Below, one piece after another: positions 26,001 to 36,885 of a stretch of DNA of 64,000 nt. The position numbers and the translations under genes were made by a program. The DNA comes from Hirsutella rhossiliensis (taxonomy: Eukaryota > Ascomycota > Sordariomycetes > Hypocreales > Ophiocordycipitaceae). The notes under the pieces are model-generated. The model was given only the letters and a program-made list of their open reading frames with translations. It had not been told where the DNA came from and made no database searches. The stretch spans positions 4,402,001 to 4,466,000 of the forward strand of contig NW_025408670.1 of the NCBI RefSeq assembly GCF_020360975.1, read 5' to 3'. The stretch's first letter is position 1, and each line of letters starts with the position of its first letter.

Positions 26001-27120
26001 GAATTATTAATAGACTTTACTATAAGTCTACTTAAAGTATAGTATATTAAATAAGACGCTAATATAATCCTAGTAATTATAGACTAATATACTAAGTATT
26101 ACCTTTTCTTTCCTATCTCTAAGATAATAATAGCTATAGAGCTAGTATAATTATTTTATTACTAAGTTAAATTAGTATATAGACCTTTAAAAGGTATTAT
26201 CTTAGATAAAGGGTCCTTATTTATAAGTAAGTTCTAGTTAAATCTTTATTTTATCTTATAAGTAAAACGTAGGCTATTAATAGTATTTTACTTATAAACT
26301 AATAAGTAAATAAAATAAATAAACTAAGCTATATAATACTATTTAAGATACTTTACTAACTTAGAATAAACTAACTAAGCGTTACTCTTATATATTACTT
26401 AATTTATATATAATAATATAAAGAATATAATAACTAGGTTATTACCTAATAAAGCGTTAATAGGTTATTAACTAAACTTCTATATTAATACTAAGGACGA
26501 TTTTATTTAAAGGGGGGTACCTAAAGTAAAAGTAAGAGTTACTAGGCTATAGGAGCTATAAAAGAGGCTTAAGGAATACTAAAGAAAGGCTTTTAAATTA
26601 TAAGTAAAATACTATAATTTAAGGCACTAACTACTTATACTAAAAGTAAGAGATCTTATAGTACTATTAATAAAGAACTTATACTTTAAGGACGAAAAAG
26701 GAAAACTCTTACTTAAGTATATTAAACTATTTTAGGTCTTATAAGCTATTAAAAAGTAAGTATATTATCTTATACTCCCTAAAAAGTACTTACGCCTATA
26801 TAATATTTTCTATATTAGTCTCTTAGAGCTATAAAAGGAGAGAAAAGGCACCTATAAAGATAGCGAAACCCTATTAATACTAGACTTAGAGGATAATAAA
26901 GGTAAATAAGAAGTCTAAGAGATTAAAGACTAAAAGAGATTTAAGGGCGATACCTTTTTCCTTATTAAATAGAAAGGATAGCTAGCTAAGTATAACTAAT
27001 AGGTTAATACTAAAGATATAGCGAATAGCTAAGACCTTATTAAAGAATATACTACTCGCTTAACTAAGAAAAAGAGGTATAAGACTAAGTAAGGTAAGGA
27101 AACCTACTAGCGTAAGGAGA
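23089..27120 (+). pseudogene. GypB Pol with chromodomain, RIP-inactivated
   Basis: Continuation of GypB after GypA. RT is at about 23990-24560; its catalytic pair reads Tyr-Leu-Asn-Asp (first Asp to Asn, codon 24468-24470). RNase H is at about 24800-25300. Integrase is at about 25600-26480: the second DDE Asp is present in Leu-Asp-Lys-Gly-Ser near 26210, but the catalytic Glu reads Lys at codon 26313-26315 and the preceding Asp and Gly are Asn and Lys. A GPY/F-like segment follows at about 26640-26850 and a chromodomain at about 26890-27050 (Lys-Gly-Trp-like block). The element is a chromovirus distinct from GypA in LTR and sequence. Stops are numerous. Confidence 0.75.
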
Positions 27121-29307
27121 CGCTATTAAATTAGTAATAAATTACTACTAAATCGCTACTAACTTATTAATATATTAGTACGCTTAAATATCTTATAACT
27201 ATATATAAAATAGTAAAAAAATAAAATTAAGGGAAAACTATTTCTATTACTTATTAAATATTATTAAGGAAAATAAAACTAAACTATAACTCTATTAAGA
27301 CCTTAATAATAAAGGAGAAAAGGATAGTTATAACTAAATAAAAGAAAGATAAGACCTATTTATTACTTTTAACTACCCCTCTTCTTTACTAGTATAGTAA
27401 GAACTAACTAAGGCGCCCCCTTTACTATACTAAATACCTTTAGAAATACTAGAACTACCCTATCTTCCGCTCCTTCCTTATCCTTTATATCGAGACCTAT
27501 CTTTATTAGTATAATACTTACCTTAGCCTTAGTAAATAGTAAGGCGTATTACTATAAAGTATAGCCTATATTGCTATCGATAAAGTAGAGTTTTAACTAA
27601 GATTCCTAGGCTTAGTACTTTAGGCTTATATAAGCGATATTAAATAAAGGCGCGGGGTTAAAGTAAATAATAAGCTTATAGTACTTATTAATTAGTATAT
27701 AGTAATTAGTACGCTCGACCTAGTATATCGTTAAGCGGTCGCTAATAAAAGGGTTAGATAAAACTTATAATAGTAGACTTTTATATACCTATAGTCTTAA
27801 AAGACTTACGATAGGCTATCTTAGCGGCGTTAAAAGCCTTAGCTAAATACTATACTATAATAGTAAGATAGCGCCGATTAGCCTCCTTAAAAATAAGCAC
27901 GCTTATATCTAAGCTATTATCTTTAGTATCCTTATTACTAGTCTTTAGCTTATTAAGCTTATATAAGTACTTAATAATAGCGACTATATTAGCTTAGTTA
28001 CTAGATATAAAAATAGCGGCCTTAAAAAGGATTAGCTTATTAATTATAATATTTAAAGTTAACGGGAAACTTACTTAATTATAGGTCGCGGTATATCTAT
28101 AGTACTATTTATAGCGCGTTAAGGAAACCCCTAAGAAAATATAGCTAATTAAGAGCACCTTAATAAGCTTAAGCTTAGTTATACTATACTCTTTAACGAC
28201 TATCCTAAAATAATATATATACTAGAGCTTATAAGGGATAACCCCTTAGGCCTTAATTAAGCGGGCTTTAGCCTTAGATCGGGTATACGTTTTTATAGGA
28301 GCGCGACCGCCTTATACCGCCGCCTAAGTACCCTTATCTTTAGCGCCGCTATTCTTAGGTTCGTTAGTAAGAGGAGTTAGATTATAGCTATCTTTATTAA
28401 TACTATTATTATTATCTTAGCCCTTATTTAGCTAGGTATTAAGATAGGCCTAGCCCTTATTTAGCTAGGCCTTATTATTAATATTAGCCTACTTATTCTA
28501 AGGAGCGGCCTAAGTAATAATCTCTTATTAGCTAAAGCCGCTTTATTAAGATAAAGTAGCTAGGTTATCGGTACTTACTTAAGAGCGCTTAAGTATAAAC
28601 TCCTCGCTAGTATTAGTATCGCTAATAAAGGTAATAAACTTATAAGTTTCTTAGCTTATAGAGGTAAGCTTATTAATAGTTAGAGTTAAGGTATTTAGTA
28701 GGGTAATAAGGGTATAACCCTCGCTAACGTTAGGTCCTAGACTAAAAGTCTCCTAAGACTAGGATTCCCCTATACCTTTCTTAGCTTTCTTCGCTAATAA
28801 GGAACTAGTATTACTATAAGACTTTTAGGCTAATCGCTTATACTTTAAGGGCGAACCTACTACTACCTACTCTAATATATAGTATAGGAAATCGGTATTA
28901 TAGTTCTTTATCTTCTTTAGCGTAAAAGTATTATTATTAATAAATCGTCGATAAAAGTAATAAAAAGGGTATAAGGGATTAATAAAAAGGTATAAAACTC
29001 TATAATAATTATAAGTAAAGAGTTAAAGAAGAAGAAAAAATAAAAGAAGTAAGAGATATATACGCACGCTCTTTATATTATAGTTATATAGCCGATATAT
29101 AAGCGATACTATAACGGTTACTTAGCGATAACCGCTAGTATAATAACTATTAACGTTATAGAGTATAGACTAGCGTATACTTATATAAGCGTATATACGC
29201 GATATATAACTAAAACTACCTTTCTTCTTAATTAAATATATATAGTATAGCGAAAGTAATATATATTTAAGATATAGCTAAGATATTTATATAGGAAAGA
29301 AGATAAT
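27121..29307. other. GypB 3' accessory region, possible antisense ORF relic
   Basis: This region of 2.2 kb separates the chromodomain from the 3' LTR, longer than usual for a chromovirus. The stretch 27690-28930 keeps more GC than its surroundings, and the minus strand gives segments of several dozen codons with only TAA/TAG breaks. A direct repeat (cccttatttagctagg) occurs at about 28418-28470. No family is recognised. A purine-rich tract (ggaaagaaga) at about 29293-29303 precedes the LTR. It could be a 3' untranslated region or a captured or accessory gene. Confidence 0.35.
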
Positions 29308-29564
29308 TATAAGAGCGCTACTAAGAGGTATAAGCTAATAAAGTACTTAGGTATATAGTACTAATATATTAGTAGGGTATTAATAGGGAATTATACCTAC
29401 CCTACTTATATATTATAGGCTATATACTATTTTAATAAAAAAGAAAAATTCCCTTTTCTTATAAGCTTTAGTCTTATAATAAGGAGAATATAATATATAT
29501 AGTATAATACCTCTAGCTATTTCTACTACCTAACTAATCGTACTATAATATATATTCCCTTATA
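29308..29564 (+). repeat. GypB LTR, inner right copy
   Basis: 257 bp, collinear with 7601-7857. It follows the polypurine tract, so it is the structural 3' LTR. Its last four bases (tata) are also the first four of the next LTR. Confidence 0.85.
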
Positions 29565-29817
29565 AGAGCGCTATTAAAAGGTATAAGTAAATAAAGCACT
29601 TAGGTATATAGTACTAATATATTAGTAAGGTATTAGTAGGGAATTATACTTACCCTACTTATATATTATAGACTACTTACTATTTTAATAAAAAAGGAAA
29701 AATCCCTCTTTTTATAAGCTTTAGTCTTATAATAAGGAGAATATAATATATATAGTATAGTACCTCTAGCTATCTCTACTACCTAACTAATCGTACTATA
29801 ATATATATTCCCTTATA
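29561..29817 (+). repeat. GypB LTR, outer right copy (tandem)
   Basis: 257 bp, in direct tandem with the preceding LTR, and followed by the GypB TSD gggcc at 29818-29822. Because the TSD lies outside this copy, the double LTR belongs to the same insertion. Confidence 0.85.
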
Positions 29818-29822
29818 GGGCC

Positions 29823-30053
29823 CCCTATTTAATTAATATTTTCCCTTCTAAGAAGGCCTTCTTTTTTATAGGACTTTCTCCTTTTTAGGCCCTTATTCCT
29901 TAAGTAGGTCTAAAAGATCCTAGGGACCTAAAAGGGCCCTTACTTTCCTTAAGTAAAAGGAGAAGTATAGAGCTAAGAACCTCTTTTATACGCTTACTAG
30001 CCTAAAGCTATATTAGCTATACCCTTAAGGGGTAGGCTATAGCTAAGGGGGTA
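29823..30053 (+). other. CopA-1 3' internal end
   Basis: Collinear with about 16345-16597 of CopA-2. It holds the non-coding tail of the element and the polypurine tract (agctaaggggg, ending at 30051) before the LTR. It resumes exactly at the GypB TSD, which confirms the nested insertion. Confidence 0.75.
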
Positions 30054-30526
30054 TATTATAAAGCGTAGCTTAATTTTATAGTTCTTAGAAATATCTTTTA
30101 GTAAGAGGAACTAAGGAAGCTAAAAATATTTAGTATAAAAGAAGGAAGAAGGAGCTAAAAAGAAAGTAGGGGTATAAGGGGAAGTATAAGCAGCGATAGC
30201 TTCTTATAAAAGTAGTAAGAGATATAATAGAGATACTAGTAATAGCTAAAAAGGAAGGGAAAACCTAGTAAAAAGCTTAGTAGTTAAAAGGATATTAATA
30301 GCCTCTTTAAGCAGGATTTTCCTTATTAATTAAGATACTAAATAGGTATAAAGAGGGGTAAAAGATAAAGTAAAGAAGGAGGATTAAGGTAATATAATAA
30401 TTACTCTCTTACTATAATTACTACTTTTATAAGAATTAAATATCCTTACCTTACCTATTTATCTCCTTACTTTTACCTTTACCTTTATATATTTTATATA
30501 TACTTTTTATATCTCTTTATATAAGA
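30054..30526 (+). repeat. CopA-1 3' LTR
   Basis: 473 bp. The start TATTATAAAG is the RIP form of TATCGCGAAG. It is followed by gttat (30527-30531), one transition from the left TSD attat. Confidence 0.8.
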
Positions 30527-30531
30527 GTTAT

Positions 30532-31822
30532 AGTTAGTCGGAATTATATTAGCCTTATTATAAAGTAACCTTAGAAAGGAACTCTTTTATTATAAGAATA
30601 TACCTTTATATTCCTATTTTACTATTATAAAGAAATAATAGGTATAGGGAGGCTCTATAAAATAAGCTAGTAAAAAGAGGCTTTATAATATAGTCTAAGG
30701 GAATAACCCTTAAAAATAAAGACCTTTACTAGATATCTATACCTTCCTTTAAGAAAAGCGGGTTAAGATAAGCCTATCTTAATAAATTAAAATATATATA
30801 AAATTTATAAGTTAATTACGAGTAAAACGGATACCCTATTACCTATTTTAGCTTAGCTATTCCGAAGATATCCGCGATATAAGAATAGGTAGGGCATAGA
30901 ATATTCTAGTTAAATCTACTACTTATATTAAAACCTATAGTCTTACGTTAACTATTATATTATAATTAGACTACCTACTAAGTTAGGAAGATATACTATA
31001 GATAGAGCTTTTTAAGTACTATAGAATATACTAGAAAGCTAACTAATTAGTCTATTAGTAGGCGAGTAATAGTCTATAAAAGATAAAAAGATAAAGGATT
31101 TCCCTAGGAGTAGTAAATAGAATAAGTAAGTTTATAAGTATCCTTTATAACGCTATTCTTTTAATATATTATTTAGCCCCTTATATACTTATTATAAATT
31201 CTAAACGAAATCCTACCTTATACTCCTTTAACTAATCTTTCTGCTTATATTATCGATTACTTACTTTTACGCTTATTACGTATACCTTTTAATATCTATA
31301 TATATAGGGTATATAGTATTAATTAGTAGTATAAGCGTTTTTAGTTAATAGTTAATAGTTAATTATATAATTATCTCTAACCTTATCCTATAATAATATC
31401 TTCTTAAGCTCTACTTTATTTTTCCGCTATAAAGCTTAGTAGGCTATTTTTTATTAATACTAGCCTTTAGCTAAGCTAGTAGTTAAGTTATTATACTAGC
31501 TTCGCGCTATACTTATTAAGTTACTAGTATCGGCCCTAGGTTTTTATTTTCCTAGTTAGGGGGCCTAGACTAAGGTTAAGGGGAGGTCTTAATAAATTTA
31601 TCGCTAGGTCTAAGTAAGCGAGGTCTAGGCCGGCCTACTTATAGTAAGGCTAAACTATTAGTATATTTATAAGCGCTTTTAAAAGCGCTAATTAGCTAAT
31701 TAATAAGTAGGTTAGCGTAGTTTATTAGTTTAACTAAAAATTAATTATACCCTTAGCTAGATTTAAACTAACTTTAGTATTATAGCTAGTAAGCTTCCTA
31801 GGTATATAACTACTATACTATA
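30532..31822. other. Right flank of the unassigned insertion in CopA-3
   Basis: 1.3 kb of RIP-mutated sequence between CopA-1 and the resumed CopA-3. The minus strand has runs of plausible coding broken by TAA/TAG, especially 30900-31450, but no domain is recognised. GC-rich islets occur near 31540-31640. It pairs with 1824-2024 as one insertion of about 1.5 kb. It may be a truncated non-LTR element or a DNA transposon. Confidence 0.3.
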
Positions 31823-32734
31823 AGGGTTATATAAACTTATTAAGTAATTTTATTATAAAATTTACCTTCTTATACCTTTATATTTATATACTTAATTCCT
31901 TAGTAATAAGGTATTCCTTTTATACCTTTTTAAAAGACTAGAATTATTAAAGGGGATTATAGATATTAAGGGAAGTATTAAAACTAAGGATAGCTAATTC
32001 TCTTAAGGGATAGTTAAAGGGATCTAATAGTTAGTCTTAGCTTTATTAATCTATAAGGAAGATAAAGGCTAGATTTACTATACTAATAATTTTTCCTTAA
32101 ATCTATAGCTTAAATAAAGGTAGTAGTATTAGTTACTATTTCTTAATAACTTAAATCTTATCTATCTTCTTTTATAATAAGGAGTCCCTTTTAAGAAACT
32201 ATTATATTATTTCTTATAGCCTCTTTAAAAGGTTAAATCCTTTAGGTCGGTTTTCCTTACAAACTTATTAGTATTATAATAACTAATAGCCTAAGGATCT
32301 ATAGACTAAGTAGCTATTTTATTTAGTTTTTTATTTCTTTAAGGAATCCTTATCTTAGTTTAAAGGGTTTACTTAAAAACCCCTCCTTTTTACCTCTTAT
32401 TACTAATTTTAACTAAAAAGTTCGATTGTAACTAGTTCTTTAATTTTTCTATTAATAGACTAAAAGGTCTATTAAGGGACTAGTTAAGCTAAACGGACTA
32501 ATAGGAGCGGGCCTAGAGTAATAAGTAAAGTAAGGGCTAGGACTAAAGTAGCTATTAAAGATAGTATTAATACTCTTAAAGAAAGAGGAGCTAAAAGGGT
32601 AGTAGTAGTAATAGTAGCGGTAGTAAGGGCTATAGTAATAAGGGCTATAATAGCTATAAAGGTAGTAAGTTAAGCTATTTAGGTTAAGTACTAGCTATAA
32701 AAAAATAAGACTACTTATTATTATACTTTAATAG
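31823..32734 (-). mobile_element. CopA-3 fragment b: inverted Ty1/copia internal sequence
   Basis: The reverse complement aligns with CopA-2 from about 12925 back to 12070, including the Ala/Pro-rich Gag region, here read at 32510-32690. It ends with aatag (32730-32734), the left TSD of GypC, and continues at 57095. Confidence 0.8.
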
Positions 32735-33109
32735 TTTAATAAGGGCGAGGGTATATACTTAAAGCACGCGTAGTATATAGCTAAAGATTAGTAGAGTAAT
32801 TAACTATATAATTATCTAATTATTAGTCTTATATATAGCTCTAAGGGCCTTAGGTTATAAATATAAGTCTTAGAGATTTCTTTACTCTATACCTCTTTAT
32901 CTTTACTAGAGTCGCGTAACTAGCGGTATTTACTTTAAAGGGGAAAAATAAAAATTTAAATTAACTATAATTAAGGAAGATACTTAATTAAATAATTAAG
33001 GTCTTTATAACGCCTTTAAGTATACTTAGAAGTAAGTTAAAAGGGGAGTGCTAAGGGTCTTATCCCTTTAACGGGCTAATATTTATAAGGGTGCGATCTT
33101 ACCTATTAA
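32735..33109 (-). repeat. GypC 3' LTR (left)
   Basis: 375 bp, the same length as 56715-57089. It begins TTTAATAAG; the right-hand end reads CTTATTAA (in the other copy), nearly its inverse. Confidence 0.88.
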
Positions 33110-33110
33110 A

Positions 33111-33119
33111 CTCCTCCTT
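33111..33119 (-). other. GypC polypurine tract
   Basis: ctcctcctt on the plus strand, aaggaggag on the minus strand, adjacent to the left LTR. It fixes the element's orientation. Confidence 0.6.
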
Positions 33120-34424
33120 AGCGACTTTCCGACCTAAGATACTAATAGAAAGGGCGCGATAATAATAGGTAAGGCTCTCCTTTTAAGCACGTAAGTAAGT
33201 AAATAAACCGTCGATAGAACTTTTCTCCTTTACTATAATTCTTTCCCTTTATATCTTTTATTCCTCCCTTTACCTATAAGCTACTTATTTAGCTCTTTCT
33301 TATTTTTACTTATATACTTCTTTCTTTAGATAATTATTTACTACCCCCTATATATACTCCTAAGTATTCGCGCTTATTATTCCTAAGGGCGTTAGGGAAA
33401 TAAAGTAGTTAGCGTCTTTACTAGTCTATAGTTTTAAGTATAGATAGATTAGATAAGCTATAAAGTCTTATATGCTAATTATTATCGCGTTATTAGTAGT
33501 CTTATATAAATATATAGAATTATAGTTATTAATATCTTAGCGGTAGTTTTAATATATTCCTAGGTTTTTAACTCCTTTAACCTAAGAGGGTTTAAAACCT
33601 AGTATAAACCTTATAAGGACTATAGCTAGAGAGGCTATTACTATACTTTGTTTTTAAGGAGTAATAGGGTATACTATAAGCGTTACTAAAGTCTTTAGCC
33701 TTAAGGTAATTAACTAAGCGCTTAGTAGTTTTAGAGTCTTAAGGTAAGTTAATAGTTAAGCTATCTACCTTTCTTCCTTACTAGCTCCTTATTAGGTTAT
33801 TAGTAGGGGTATAGTTATAAGTCTTTCGCTCCTCTATATATTTAAAGGAGTTATTAGTAGTAGGCGAGAAGTACGCTTAATTAGCTATATATTAAAGAGG
33901 GAGAATAAAGGCATTATTTTTATATAGATTAAGGGACTAGTAAGGGCGCTTAGCTCTCTCCTTTATAGGCTATAAGGTAGGGATCCTATCTTAAGGTTAC
34001 TTAGGGAAAGGCTACTTAGTTTAAATAAGGAGCTTAATTTAGTTAATACTTAAGGTAATAAAGGACTAGGTTTATTCTCGATTCCTATCGGCGTAATTAA
34101 ATAGTTAGGGGTCTTTTTAAGGAGGAGTTTTATAAAGAAACCGCGTATAGCTTAAGCGATTAAGTTAGGTTACTCTATAAGGGTAGCTAGCGTAGATAGC
34201 TCCTTTATTACTTTCCTTACTATATAAGCTAGTTTTATATCTCTTTAAAGTAGTAGTCTCTATCTAGTAGGCCTATTTAAGAGGCTAACTACCTTTAAGA
34301 CTTCTTAGAGGTCTTATTCTTCTTAGTCTCCTAAGATAATATAGTTATATTAGTAAATCCGCTTACTTCTAAGAATCCTTATAAGAAAGACTTTACTAAA
34401 GGTTATTAGACCTTAATTAAATAG
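33120..34424 (+). other. GypC 3' region, possible antisense ORF (part 1)
   Basis: This lies downstream of GypC integrase in element orientation. On the plus strand, from about 33450 to 34424, one frame stays protein-like for about 200 or more codons, broken only by TAA/TAG at places compatible with former Gln/Trp. The frame continues across the CopB insertion into 46199 when one TSD copy is removed. No family is recognised. RIP makes strand assignment uncertain, since TTG/CTG to TTA/CTA mimics the reverse pattern. Confidence 0.35.
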
Positions 34425-34429
34425 TATCC

Positions 34430-34997
34430 TATAAGGAACGGTGTTCCTACTATAAATAAAGCAGCTATAATATACTCTCCCGATTATATAAGCCAATAAG
34501 TAGTATATTAATTATAGACAAAATCTCATCTTATAGAGCAAGAATCGCTCGTTATTTTGCATCTTATTATGCATTAAACGGGTTGCCGGTTATCGTACAA
34601 TCGGGAATCGAAGGAACAGAGCTAGCTTAGAATGCTAGCTAAGACCTCTTAAGAACACCGGCACGACCAACCTCCTTTAAACACGAATATCAGTGGAACC
34701 AAGACACTTCCAGATTCACTCGAGGTATCACGGAATTCCTCAGTCTCAGGGCTATACGGCAGCCTAAATCTGGTCCCGAAAGGTTCTTCCGTTCAGCTAC
34801 AATTGTCTATATAAGACAGCATGTCCGCTGGTAGATAGATAGAGAATCATTAACTTCAACACCTCTTACACACACCAATACACTACCAATAAATTCCGTT
34901 GAAAATCCTACCTTATACTCCTTCTTCCCCTCTATCACGTAGTCTTACGTGATTCCTTGATTTCCTAAAATTCCGCTTTTGCTTATATACCTTTAGA
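34430..34997 (+). repeat. CopB 5' LTR
   Basis: 568 bp. It starts TATAAGG where the 3' copy starts TGTAAGG, a G-to-A change. The first 90 bp are AT-rich; the remainder is of ordinary composition and about 98.6 percent identical to the 3' copy by eye. Confidence 0.93.
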
Positions 34998-35012
34998 GGT
35001 TATAAGCCCGGC
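34998..35012 (+). other. CopB primer-binding site, half initiator tRNA-Met type
   Basis: ggttataagcccggc follows the LTR directly. It shares ggttataagcccgg-like sequence with CopA and fits the anticodon arm of initiator tRNA-Met with one G-to-A difference. Confidence 0.6.
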
Positions 35013-35159
35013 TTGCTCCTTTTAAGCCGGGAAATCAACTACTTATACCTTTGAAATTCCTCGTCGAAATATTCAATTAAAATTCCTTTCGAAATTCCCC
35101 CCGACTTCTTTTACCTTCCTACGCTCTTAAACTCCCGTCCAGACTTCTCGATCCTACGA

Positions 35160-36880
35160 ACGAAATAATACCGAATTTATATAAAATAGGTAGATAGAAA
35201 GAATACGAATTTACTAGACTTAAGGGAAATTTAAATTATACCTTATAGACTACGAGGATAGAAGCTATCCTTATAAAAGAAAAGCTTATTGCTGCTCTAG
35301 AGCAAGCAAATTATATATAGACTACGGAGGCTTTATCTATAATATTCCTTCGAGTCGAAGATGGTCCCTTAATGCAAATTCGGCATCTAAAAAATGCTAA
35401 AGAAACGTAGGATAAGCTTAAAAAGCTATATAATCCGTCGAACTTTTCGTCGAATTATCTGCTTATTAAGCAGCTCTTTAATCTTAGTCCCTCGGACTCT
35501 AATTTAGAGAAATACCTTTATAAGGTAAAGGAAATCTACGAGGATTTAAAATCCCGTAATATAGAAATTCTAGAAGTTGTTCTTATAGCATGGATTCTTA
35601 ATTGCCTTAATAAGGAATTTAGAAGCTATATTACAAATATTACGCAGAGCCTTAGGCATAATTCTACGGCGTTTACCCTCGAAACCCTTACAGCTAGTCT
35701 TTTAGACGAAGCTAGAAGAATAGAGGATATAGACGAATCTTCGGAGAAAGCCTTCCTAATACGAAGGAAGCCTTAGAAATCCCATAGAAATTCTACGGAT
35801 ACTCCTTATTATAAGGAATGCAAAAAACCAGGGCATTTTATAGCAAATTGCTATAAATTACACCCGAATAAGGCTCCCGCTTATTAGGTATTAAATAAAG
35901 GAAAAAAGGACGATAGGACTCGAATTTCTAAGAAGAGAAAATCTTCTTCTTCTTCTTCTTCTAGAAAGAAATCCCCTTCTAGTAGCATTTCTACTACTAA
36001 TAAAAGAAGGAAGGCTCGAATTACCGAGCTAGAGTCCGATTCGGAAGATAGTAATAAGGTCTTAAATATAGCTTCGTAAGAAGAAAATATAGACCTAGAT
36101 ATCGACCTTATAGACCTCTCTAGGGCCCCGACCCCTATATATACGTCTAAGGATTTAGAGGTAATTTTAACCTCTATAATTACCCCTATAGTAGAAGCTA
36201 ATAAAGACTCTCTTTTAGGACCTCTAAAAGCCTCGATTCCTAGAATAAAGGAATTAGTCTTAAAGGTAAGAGAAGGAGGATTTCCTAGTTATAAGAATAA
36301 AAGGATCTTTAATTTTATATATAATACCGGAGCTACTAGGCATATAGTATCTAATAAGAATTTCCTTATTAACTATAAAGAAATTAAGTCTAAAGTTTGC
36401 TAGGGAAAAGCTTCCTTTATATTAGTAAAAGGAAAGGGGGACTTAGTATTTAAGTTCCCGTATAGTAGAAAAAGGTATATCATTCGAGACTGCTTTTATA
36501 TACCTAAATTAGGGGTAAATATACTATCCCAATCTTATTTTAATAATACCTATGCCTTAATAGGAGGAAATAAAGTCCTTTTATTAGATAATAAGGCTAA
36601 GGTCCTTACTAAAGGATTTCTTAGAAATAAATTATATTATATTCCTATAGAACCCTTATTAGAAAGCTAATCGATCCTTATTACGTCTTTAAAAGCAAAG
36701 GATATAGATTTTTATACTTAGCACTTACGCTTAGGGCATATAAATAGTAGGGCTATTTTAGAAATATTAAAAAGATATAATAAGGATATAAAAATGCCTC
36801 TAGAAGAGGAAAATAAAATAAGGCAATGCGAAATATACATTAAAGCTAAAGCAACGAATAAGGTTAATAAACAACCTTCG
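35160..36880 (+). pseudogene. CopB Gag, protease and pre-integrase region
   Basis: Gag of the copia UBN2 type is readable at about 35200-35760. A zinc knuckle follows at 35810-35851: its first Cys reads Tyr (35810-35812), while the second Cys, His and last Cys remain. A Lys/Ser-rich linker (35935-36010) precedes protease, whose active-site triplet reads Asn-Thr-Gly because the catalytic Asp codon is now AAT (36323-36325). The pre-integrase zinc domain at 36720-36850 keeps its two His residues and first Cys, but the last Cys reads Tyr (36836-36838). Several TAG/TAA sit at former Gln/Trp codons. All these losses are G-to-A. GypD interrupts the frame at 36885 between the zinc domain and the integrase core. 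Confidence 0.85.
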
Positions 36881-36885
36881 TATAA

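Larger units (their letters stand above)
7601..29817 (+). mobile_element. GypB: chromovirus (Ty3/gypsy) inserted in CopA-1
   Basis: The TSD gggcc lies at 7596-7600 and 29818-29822. LTRs of 257 bp occur at 7601-7857, 29308-29564 and 29561-29817, the last two in tandem. LTR ends read TATAAG...CTTATA, consistent with TGTAAG...CTTACA after RIP. Removing GypA (8929-23083 plus one TSD copy) leaves about 8.06 kb. Gag is on the left of GypA and Pol with a C-terminal chromodomain on the right. Confidence 0.8.
2030..30526 (+). mobile_element. CopA-1: Ty1/copia element, split by nested GypB
   Basis: The 5' LTR is 2030-2510 and the 3' LTR 30054-30526. The TSD is attat at 2025-2029 and gttat at 30527-30531, differing by one G/A transition. 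Removing GypB (7601-29822, counting its second TSD copy) leaves about 6275 bp, close to the 6318 bp of CopA-2, and the two halves are collinear with CopA-2 across the junction. The copy is heavily RIP-mutated throughout. Confidence 0.85.

Noticed and set aside
29308..29817. Tandem repeat considered as a satellite or CRISPR-like array
   Set aside because: Only two copies of 257 bp, identical in kind to the GypB 5' LTR and bounded by its TSD. There are no spacers.
1..34424. Search for host genes in the left 34 kb
   Set aside because: All recognisable motifs belong to retroelements. Base composition is RIP-saturated and no open frame of useful length exists on either strand.
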